Source: Edaphochlamys debaryana
Lineage: Eukaryota; Chlorophyta; Chlorophyceae; Chlamydomonadales
Direction: 5' to 3'
DNA: 64,000 nucleotides
NCBI GenBank assembly: GCA_016858145.1
Contig: JAEHOE010000028.1
Span: forward strand, 682,001 to 746,000
Positions within the stretch are counted from its first letter, which is position 1, and each line of letters opens with the position of its first letter. Positions 21,638 through 30,512 of the stretch are shown piece after piece. Under the pieces are notes generated by a model. That model did not search any database and was not told the origin of the DNA. It worked only from the letters and a program-made list of their open reading frames with translations. The position numbers and the translations under genes were made by a program.

Positions 21638-24600
21638 GAGCGTCCGGACGCTGGCGAGGAGGCGGGGGCGGGGGCGGAGGTGGACGCTCGGCTGCCGGGG
21701 GTGGTGCGGCTGCAGTGCGTGCAGGACGTGCCCCGCTTCGACATGCCCTTGCTGCTGGGCAGCTTCAGGTGTGTGGGGGGGGGCGGGGGCGGAGGGGTAA
21801 AGCGTGTGTATATGCGTCGGCACGGGGCCGGGGACAGGCGCTCTGAGAGAAGAGAGAAGAGAGACGCGAGCTGGGCCTTGAGGCGTGGGGGCTCGGGGGT
21901 GCACACCAGACGCATTCACCTAGACCACGACCACCCTTCCGCCATCGGCCGTCGCAGGTCCTCCACCTGCAATGCTGTGGCCGTGTCGTACGGCGGCCAG
22001 TCGTACCTGCTCGCGCCCGCGGCAGCCGTCATCTACGGCGGCCAGGTACGACCGTAGATACAGTGTCCAAGAACAGGGGCGCCCCGGGGTACGACGGCTG
22101 CCGCATCAGCCCGAGGGGGCGGCGGGCAAGCCCCTCCTGGGCAGCGGCCTGGCGTTGGGACCCGGGCCCGCGGGCTTGCTACTGCAGGCACCTGCTTGGC
22201 CAGTTACCCAAGGCTTTGCTTCAGCATGACCACAGCCACTGGCCCGCCACCCCCTCGCCTGCCGTCCTGCTCATTGATGCCTCACGTGGCCGCCTCCCCA
22301 GGTCCGCGTGTCCCTCCCCGGCCGCGACAAGCCCTTCCCCGCCAAGGTGGCTCACCTGGGGCTGGAGTGCGAGCTGGCGGCACTGCAGGTGGGGGGGGAG
22401 GAGGGAGGGGGCGAGGGGGAGGGAGGGGTAAAGCGCGTGTGTATGCGTCGGCACGGGGGCCCAAGGTGGCTCACCTGGGGCTGGAGTGCGAGCTGGCGGC
22501 ACTGCAGGTGGGGGGGGGGAGGGGACGGGGCGGGCGGGGAGGCGGGCGGGGGACGGGGGGCGGCAGGTGGGGGGCACTCCAGGCAGTATGGCTGCGGGCC
22601 GGGCGGACAGGGAAGGCCTGCTGGCACCGGCGACGGTACCTTGCCGTGTGTCCCTGCCGTGCACTGCCTCACCCCTGTACGGCCCCTATCGTACGGCTGT
22701 ACGGTTGTACGGCAACCCCTCCAGGTGGAGTCGCCCGAGTTCTGGGAGGCGCTGGTGCCGTACGAGCTGGCTCTGGACGGCCTGCCGCACCTGCAGCAGC
22801 CCTGCAGCGTCGTGTCGTACGCCGAGGCCCAGCCCAGGCCCAGGTCGCTGCTGGGAACCGTCGTACGGACGGAGATCGTCACGTGAGTCATGGCGGTTGC
22901 GGCCTTGCTGCGGTTGTGACGGACGCATGCTCCAGGGGTAGTCTGTAAAGGGCTTGCCACCATCCGCACAATTATCTGCCCCATTACGAGCAACAAGGGC
23001 TCATTAGAGCGGTTACACCCGCACCAACAGCAATTTCTTTGGTTCATTGCACCACCACCTGCACCATACAAGCAAAGAAGGGCTCATTGAGAGCGGTTAC
23101 ACCCGGCGGCAAGCGGTTGGTGCCGGTGCCTGGTCCGTGCCTCCACCCCTCTTCGCCAAGTATCCCATCCTCCCCATCCGCCCACCACACCCCTCCAGCC
23201 CCCACCCCCTAACCAAACCCCCTTTCCACGCACCCAGGTACCCCTCGGCCATGCAGCGCCTCCTGGGTATGACTGTGGGCGTGGGCCTGTCCCGGGACCA
23301 GCTGGGGAGCGCCGTGGTGGACGCCCAGGTAGGGTTGGGAATCCCGCCTTAACACCGTAACCTTCGGCCGTAACGTAACCGTAACCGTAACGTGCGGCCA
23401 CCCGCCTGAATTGCTTAACCCAACCCTATTCGCAGGGCCTGTGCCTGGGCATCGTGTTTGGCCGCACCCTGGGCGGCAAGGCGTCTGGGGCGAGGAAGCA
23501 GGGCGGGCGCACGGGCGCGGGCGCGGGCGGGGACGGCAGCGGCGAGCGCTGGGGCATGGGCCGCCGGCGCGTGGGCCGCCGCCGCGGGCGGCGCGGTGGC
23601 GTGGAGGCCAGTGCGGCGGTGGTGCCTGTGCCCGTGGTGACGCACTTCTTGGAGGATATCTCCAAGCACGGCAGGTGGGTGGGATCTGCGAGATGGGGAA
23701 TTGAGGGGACATGAGACTTGGGAAGGGGGTGGGGCGGGGGGTATGGGGTGGGGTTGGTGCCGATGCCCATACCGGTGGTCACCCACCTCATGTTGGCCAT
23801 CTCAATGACGGGAGTGGAGCCAGCTGAGACGCCCCGCCGCCCTGGGGTGGGAAGGGGCGATTGTTGGTCCGCGCCCCACCGCAATGCCCTGGGTCCAGCT
23901 GGGAGCACGGGCGTTTAGGAGCACGGGCGTTTAGGCCGTGCCCAAGGGCCCCTGCACCATCTCCACACGCCCAAACCCCAGCCCCCAGCCCCCAACCCCC
24001 CACATACACCCTCCTTCAGGTACCTGGGCTTCCCCACGCTGGGCATCACGTGGCGCCGCACCGAGTCGCACGCGCTGAGGGCGTACGCGGGCATGCGGCC
24101 GGGGCAGACGGGTGGGGGAGGGGGAGGGGGTGGGGGGTCGGGGGAGGAGGGGTCGGGGGAGGAGGGGGGGGGGGAGAGGGGGTGGGGGGCACGAGGGTTG
24201 GGGCAGACGGGTGGGGGGTGGGGGGCAAGGGGACGGAGGGCATGGGGGGGTGACGAGGGTGGGTCGGGGTTAAGAGAGGGCTGCGCAGTGCTGTGGAGGG
24301 TGGGGGAATGAGGGGCTGAAGGGGCTCAGCTGGGGCAGACGCGTGGGGCGGGGCAGTGGGGTGTGAGTTGAGGCCCGGCATCAAGGCCCGGCTTGCTCTC
24401 GTGCGGCGCTCGAGGTTCCTGCTTGCCGCCCCTCCGTGTGGCGTTGCCGCAGGCATCCTCATTGCCTCCATCAACCCCACCGCCCCGCTCGCCGCGGTGG
24501 CTCAGGTATGGGGGCGGCGGGGGCCGGGGGACGGGCACATGGGGTAAGAGGCGCGGCGCCACTGTCTGCGAAGGTCTCGTCACTCGTACTGCCTCCACCT

Positions 24601-27424
24601 GCCTCGTACTGCCTCATACTGCCTCATACTGCCTCGTACTGCCTCATACTGCGGCCTAGCGCCATGCCCAAGAAGGGTCCTCGTTACATGTCCGTGCGCC
24701 CGCTTCTGCCCCCCTCCCCAAGCCCCTGGACGTGTTGGCGGCCGTGGGCGGTGCGGCGGTGGACAACGACGGCACAGTGGAGTTCCGGGGGGGGCGGGAG
24801 AAGATCAACATCGCCTACCACATCTCGCAGTTCCAGGTGGGGTTGGCCGTTGGGAGGCGTCCGTGTGGGGAGCGAGCGGGGCACCGCGGGCTAGCCCTGC
24901 GGAGCGAGGTTCAGAGCTGCAACCCCTACTCAACAGTGCCCGTCTGACCCCTGACCCACCCGGTATGTACCCAGCGGCTTCAGACACCCCCCAGCCCTCA
25001 ACTCCAAACCCCACCTCCAAACCCCACCCACACCCACGCCCACTTAATGTCTAACTCGTCAAAGATCACCCCCACGCACCCACCCCCACCCCAGGTGGGC
25101 GACTCCGTGGAGCTGACGCTGCTGCGCCAGGGCGAGCCCCGCACCGTGCGCCTGGAGCTGGGCGTGCCGGGGCGGCTGCTGCCCGTGCACCTGGGGGGGA
25201 GGCCGCCCTCGTACCTGGTGGGGAGGGGCGGGGCGGGGTTACAGGAGGGGAAGGGGGTGGTGAAGAGGAGGGGGGACATGGACGGGCTCGATGGAGGAGG
25301 GCAGGAGGGAGGGCTCTGCTGGGTGTAGCCGTGGTAGCCGTGTGCTTGCACGTGAATGATGTTGTTGTTGAGACTGCTTCCATGTTGTGGCGCCTCCCGG
25401 CTTGATGGGCCAGCATCGATGGATACCGTATGACGGCATCCGACTCGACTTTCCCCCCTTGCCTCCCTAAGCGCTGCGCTGCCTCCACCTCTCCAACCCG
25501 CAGGTGCTGTCGGGTCTGGTGCTGACGGGTCTGTCGGGGCCGTTCCTGGAGGGCGCCTTCGGCCGCGCCTGGCCGGTGCGATCGCCCGTGCAGCTGCTGC
25601 GGGAGTGGCAGAACAACCCCAGCGCGGCGGACGAGCAGGTGGGGGGGGGGGGCGGTGTGTGTGTGGGGGGGGGGAGTGCCGGTGTGTGCTGACCCTGATT
25701 AGTGCCGGTGTGTGGGGGGGAGGCGGGGCTGGGTGGCGGCGGGTCGAGGACTCGAGGTCGGTCCGGTGGTCGGGTGGAAGGCGGGCTGGGTAGGGGTCGT
25801 CTGGGCATGTACCGTGATCAGTACGTTGGCTTGGGTTTGCGGCTCGGTTGGGCTCGCGGCTCGGGTGGAAGGCCGGGCCAGCAGACATTCGCTTACCTCG
25901 TATCCCCTGGCACCCGGAGGCTTAGGGCATGGCTGACAGCCCCGCGCGCCCCCGCTCCCCGAGGTGGTCTCGGCATTACCGTGATCAGCACGTTGGCTTG
26001 CCTCGTATCTCCTGGCGGCCCGAGGCTTAGGGCATGGCTTACGCCCGCTGCGCTTCCCCGTTCCTGCGTGCCTGTGTGCAGGTGGTGGTGGTGGCCGAGT
26101 GCCAAGACCTGGGGCCAACCAGTGCCACGGACGGCTACGAGCGGAGAGGTGGGGGCGGGGCCCGTGGGATGGAGCGGGCTTTCGGCGGCTACGGGCTGTG
26201 CCGCTCGACGCCACACAGTTGCTCGTCCACACCTCCGCGGGAGGGCGCCGAGGCCCGGCCGTGGGCATCCGCCCTCCCTCTCACGCACCCAGCCCTTACG
26301 TGTTTGAACCCTTCCCCTCGTCCCTCGCGAACCCCCACCATGCCTTGTTCTCCCCGGCTCCAACTCGTAAAGGATCACCCCCTTGAAACCCCTCGAACCC
26401 CTCCCCCTGCCCCCTATCATGGACCCTGTGGCGGTATGTACCTTCTCCGGCAATCCCACTAACCATTCGACGCTCTCCCGCTTCTCAGCTTTAAACACCG
26501 CCTGCCCCCTCCCCCCAGCCGCTATGCACCAGCGTGTGGTCCGCACAGGACTGCCCCCGCCCTAATCCACAAGTGAATCCCAGCCCCGACCCGAGCCTCC
26601 CCATGTGACCGCTTTTACCCCCCCCCCCCCACTCCCCCCCCCCAGCCGTCATGCACCAGCGTGTGGTCCGCTGCAACGGCGCCCCCGTGCGCTCCCTGGC
26701 CCACCTGGCTGCCCTGGTGGGGGAGGCGCAGGCCCGGGCCGACGCCCTGGGATCCGGATCTGGATCCGGATCCGGAGGGGGCCGGCAGGGTGGCAAGGGG
26801 CGCAAGGCGGCGCCTGCCCCGGCGGCGGACGCGGCTACCACCACCATTCCGGCCTCAGCGGCCGGCGGTGCGAGTGACGGGGCTGACGGCAACGGCGACG
26901 GCAACGTCAACGGTAGCGGCGCGGCCGGCGCCGCGGAGGCGGCGGGCGCTAACGGTCAACCGTCGATCGGCAACGGTCCGCCGTTGGACGAGCGGCAGTT
27001 GCTGCTGGAGCTGTCCAACCGAATGCTGCTGGTGCTGCCGCTACAGCAGGCCGGGGAGGACACCAAGGTGGGGCGTTGGGGGGTCCGCTCTTACGCCCCA
27101 GCTGCACGTGCCTTAAATTGCCACAACTCTTCTACACGCTGGTCGTCTACTTGTCTCCATCTGTCCCCGGTCCTTGTCTACAGGCCATTAGGCCTTCTGA
27201 ACCCCTGTTGTTGTTATGTTGAAGCTTTTCCGATTTTTGCCTTAATCCCCCAGGCCATGCTGGCCGAGTACGAAGTGGAGCACCCCGTGTCCGCGGACCT
27301 GCGCCCCGCGTACGAGGCGGCGCTCCAGGGGGGGCAGGCGGGGGCGGGGGCGGCGGGGGCGCTGGCGGCAGGGGGCAAGGGGGCCAAGGGCTCGAGGGGC
27401 GGGGCCAAGGGGCGGACGGGGTAG
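21638..27424 (+). CDS. DEG/HtrA-like protease homolog, catalytic triad lost (5' incomplete)
   Basis: Homolog of plant DEG2/DEG9-type serine proteases. The exon order follows the family: a degenerate trypsin-like domain (21638-23672), PDZ-type segments (24021-25217), then the family-specific C-terminal region (PPSYLVLSGLVLTGLSGPFLE, VVVVAECQ, VVRCNGAPVRSLAHLAALV, LVLPLQQA, YEVEHPVSADLRPAY) to TAG at 27422-27424. Exons are about 21638-21770, 21958-22044, 22302-22389, 22725-22883, 23239-23328, 23436-23672, 24021-24111, 24454-24506, 24723-24836, 25096-25217, 25504-25637, 26083-26147, 26646-27066 and 27255-27424. The catalytic positions are replaced: LLTNAHxV is LLAPAAAV (His to Ala), ECDIALL is ECELAAL (Asp to Glu), and PGNSGGP is RDQLGSA (Ser to Leu). 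Surrounding residues stay alignable and the frame is open in every exon, so it looks like a maintained pseudoprotease, not a decayed gene. Location is unknown because the N-terminus was not found. Confidence 0.88.
22340..22508 (+). repeat. Duplicated exon end and donor in the DEG-like gene
   Basis: The last 45 or so bases of the exon ending at 22389 (AAGGTGGCTCACCTGGGGCT to GCACTGCAG|gtggggg) recur exactly in the next intron, ending at 22508, 119 bp later. The bases between include AAAGCG(C/T)GTGTGTATGCGTC, which also occurs in an earlier intron of the gene near 21797-21830. Confidence 0.92.
22674..22712 (+). repeat. Cluster of GTACGG motifs
   Basis: Four GTACGG hexamers fall within about 40 bp of intron just upstream of the exon at 22725. 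The hexamer and its complement recur through the window in coding and non-coding sequence. Confidence 0.6.
23355..23395 (+). repeat. CGTAAC simple repeat
   Basis: Five or six CGTAAC/CCGTAA units lie in an intron of the DEG-like gene. Confidence 0.7.
24095..24350 (+). repeat. Repeated exon end and G-rich donor in the DEG-like gene
   Basis: The exon end GGGGCAGACGG|gtgggg at about 24101-24117 recurs at about 24200-24216 and, with one change (GACGCG), at about 24332-24346. The intron between is almost pure G with A/T interruptions and has strong G-quadruplex potential on the coding strand. Confidence 0.8.
24578..24656 (+). repeat. CTGCCTC(G/A)TA minisatellite
   Basis: Six or so units of a 10-11-bp CCTC(G/A)TACTG repeat lie in an intron of the DEG-like gene. 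Confidence 0.85.
26515..26675 (+). repeat. Duplicated acceptor and exon start in the DEG-like gene
   Basis: CCCCCAGCCG(CT/TC)ATGCACCAG and the following GTGTGGTCCGC occur at about 26514-26548 and again at 26640-26673. The second is the functional exon start, because its phase continues YERRA|VMHQRVV; the first is an intronic decoy that diverges right after the shared bases. Confidence 0.9.
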
Positions 27425-27791
27425 GAGGGAAGGCGTGGAGGAGGCGGGCTGATGGGGCGGCACAAGAGGAGGGGGAGGAGCTGGTGGCAAGGAGCGGGTT
27501 GGGGGCTTCATCCCCTGTTTCATGTGGCTGGGCAGGGCTGATCGGGCTGAGCAGGAGTGAGGCTGAAACGGCCCTCGCTGCTATCATGAAGCCGGGAACT
27601 TCAGAGGGACCATATTCGGATCCGGATCACGCAGCTTTGACTCAATATTGATGATATCGACGCGCTCGAGCAGCTCTTCCAGCACCAAGGATAGCAATAC
27701 TCAGCCAATTGCAGCGTGAGCTCCTGCCGGGCAACAGCTGCTCTCCCACGAGCTCGGCCGGCGGGACAGTGCTCTCCAATAACCCTCCACC
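27425..27791. other. Short spacer between plus-strand genes
   Basis: 3' flank of the DEG-like gene and promoter region of the second unnamed family gene. Nothing else is recognised; I see no TGTAA signal close to the stop. Confidence 0.4.
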
Positions 27792-29287
27792 ATGACTTTT
27801 GAGACATACATAGGTGGCATAGTGCTCGAGGGCGCTGAGGCGTTCCTGTTTGCGAACGCGTGCTGCACCATGAGCGACATCGCGCGCGACTCCGGCGATG
27901 GCTTATCAGCATTGACACGATGCTCGCTGTTCGAGGACTTAAGCGACAAGCAGAAGTACACCGTGCTGGAGGAGGTCGCGAACGCGCTGCTCAAGCCGAC
28001 GCCCAAGCCGCTCAAGCTCAGCAGGAGGAGTTCGACGACCCCCAGCACGCAGAGGAGGTCTGGGGAGAGATGGTACGTGTGTAGGGCCGGGTTGGGGTGC
28101 GGGGCCCTGACAAAAGGCAGACAAAAGGCAACGGGCCTGCGCAAAGTCCCCTGCCGGGATAGGGGGCCGGGTGAGAGGCCGGAAACCGGTCGGGGCAGCA
28201 ACTAGGCCGAAGCCGGGTCACAGCAACCACAAACCATGTAAGGGTGAAACCATGGCCGCAGGTCCTGGCCGCCTACGACGCGGCCTACCCCGAGGAGGAG
28301 GAGGAGCAGGGGGAGGCCGAGGAGGGGGACCTGGAGGAGCCGCCCTCGGGCTTCAGCCTGCGCCCGACCATGGGCTGCATGGGTGAGCAGCCGCCAGGCC
28401 AGCAGCAGCAGAGAGGCTGCACGAAGGGGTCACCGCCGATCGAGGCTACACTAGCAGCAGGCCTTGCCAGCCCCCGCTGGCTCCCGCCCCCCCTCCACGC
28501 CATTCTCCTGTCATAACCCCTCCCGCCCGCCTTCCTTCCCCCAGCAAACACCTGGTCCCCGAGCCCTACCCCCCTCTGGCCCGCCTACAGGCTTCGCTTC
28601 CAGATCACAACCCCGCCCTGCCAAAACCCGCCTGGCCCTGCCCTCCTGCTTACCCCCGATTTCCCCAACCCCAATCCCCGATCGACAGACCGCAACAAGT
28701 GGGCGGACGCTATCGACATGCTGGCGGACCGCATCCTGCGCGACCGAGACTTCGAGCAGTGCGAGGAGTTTGACTTTGGCGCCAACACGGCGCTCATGCG
28801 GGCGGCGCGCGTGGAGCCCGGCTACTTTGAGCCCTTCAAGGTGGGGACAGGGGAGGGGGCGCGTGGGGTCGTCATGCACACAACGCTTCACCTGCTGTAC
28901 CCGCGGCCTGCGGCCTGTGTTTTGGGGGCCGTGCTGTCATGTATGTGGGCATGGGGTCATCATGCTGCGCCTTCTGCAACTCTTGTATGCTGTCGTGAGC
29001 ATGGGGTGCTGCGCTGGGCCGGGTCGGAGGAGCGGGCGGGGTGGGATGCGGGAGCGAGCATTGGAGAGCAGGGTGACTGCAGCGAGGACAGCGAGGAGCC
29101 TCGTGGTGGGAGCGGAGAGTGGACGCAGCCGCATAAGCACGGCCCCTGGGCGCCTCCCCTGCTTTACCCCTGCCATTCTGCACCGTACCCTGACGGTTGC
29201 CGCCTCATCCTCGCCCCTGCCCAGGGTCCGGGCGACCGCAAGGCTGAGGAGCGACTCTACGAATTCCTGCTGCCCTTTACGCGGTAG
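27792..29287 (+). CDS. Unnamed paralog-family protein, copy 2 (same frame break)
   Basis: Function unknown; partner of the minus-strand gene at 3254-4580. Exons are about 27792-28072, 28261-28381, 28689-28840 and 29224-29287, with gt/ag ends. Conserved landmarks are VLEGAEAFLF, MSDIARDSGDG, FEDLSDKQKYTVLEEVANALLKP, EEFDDPQ..EEVWGEM, VLAAYDAAYPEEEEE, NKWADAIDMLADRILRDRDFE and VEPGYFEPFK; the tail is ERLYEFLLPFTR then TAG. The C-terminal exon differs from that of copy 1. In exon 1 the frame carrying ALLKPTP and the frame carrying EEFDDPQ are offset: 26 nt separate the last Pro codon from the Phe of EEFD, compared with 68 nt in copy 1, both 2 modulo 3. Copy 2 is thus 14 codons shorter there but keeps the same offset. 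Real gene structure, programmed frameshift or shared lesion cannot be told apart here. Confidence 0.6.
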
Positions 29288-30512
29288 CGACACGCAGTCG
29301 AGTTATCTAGGCGGAGAATCTACATGGGGAGCCATTGGCCGTGCTAATGCCCGCCTAACTGGGATGCGCCAACGGGCCAATGTTGTTTGCGGAGCAAGGT
29401 GGAGCCGGGTGGTGGCGGGAGGTGGCTGTGGGAAGCTGTGGGAAGCAGAGGCGGGCGGGGCAAGGTGGGGCTGAGGCCTGAGGGCCCAGGCGGGACGGGC
29501 CAGGAGCGAGAGGGGCTGCTGTTGAGGATGGGCGGGTGCCGGACCGGGGTCGGGGTCTTCCCGCAGATACCGGTATGTACATACGAGCCCGGCGGGTTGT
29601 GCCGCTGCAGGTGCGCTTATATTGTGCTGGTGGGTTTCCGTGGGGGCTACGCCATTGCGAGTTCCACGCTTGTTTCGTGCTGTCCTGTGCTAGACGTCTG
29701 CCAGAACTAGGTCGGAGAGTCACAACCGCCCTCACTACGCCCTTCTACGCTGACCATCGCGCTGCTTGCTATGCGACGGGGTTGAGGGGGGGGGGCGGGG
29801 CCGGGGGGCCACATGTGAAATTGGGAGTGCATAATGGGGGCGCAGGCTTAGGCTCCCTGAGTCTGCTATGGATCCAGGTTCCAGGCCTGCTGTGCGCTGT
29901 GGATGTGGCTACGGCCTCTTTGACTGTCGGGCGTCGAGGAGAGACGCCAGGCATGCGCGGGTGACCCCCAGGCCCCTGCCCAATGGGGTGGAGGCGACGG
30001 CTGGGAGGGCCTAGCTGTGAACCCGATGTGGAACCCTTAGGGGCTCAGACGCTTGTGGGCCTCCGGGTCTCTGCGCACTCGCACGAGCTCCCAGCGAGCG
30101 GTGGCTTACAGCGAGCCACTCTGGCCGCCTCAGCCCTCGGCACGGACGGTCAGCCCGCCCAGTCTCGCCTACCCCGGCCAACAGTACCCTATGGCCTTGC
30201 GGTAGGGTGAGTCCTGGGCAATCAGGATCCCCATGCACCAAAACTCACAGGCCGCCCTAGCGCCCGGTCCTGCCCGGTCCCTCCAAGGTCAACACCTGGG
30301 ACCTTGCCTCCCGCTTGCAGCCTCGCCAGTAACCCTCCAGCTCCGACGGCAAACTACTGGCACCGCAAACGATGGCAGCCTGCATACCCGAGGCATGCTA
30401 GCTGCCATAGTCTGCCACTGAGGGCTCCCAACTCCGTGACGTTACACCCACATACAAACACCTCTGCCGCCAGTCCCTAAGCCCTCAGTTGGCGGCTGTC
30501 TCAGGGTAGCCC
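29288..30512. other. Convergent intergenic stretch
   Basis: Lies between the 3' ends of the second unnamed family gene (plus) and TEL2 (minus). No gene is recognised. Confidence 0.4.
30442..30446 (-). terminator. Candidate TGTAA polyadenylation signal for TEL2
   Basis: TTACA on the plus strand, i.e. TGTAA on the TEL2 strand, about 67 bp past the TEL2 stop. TGTAA is the usual signal in Chlamydomonas-type nuclear genes. Confidence 0.5.
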
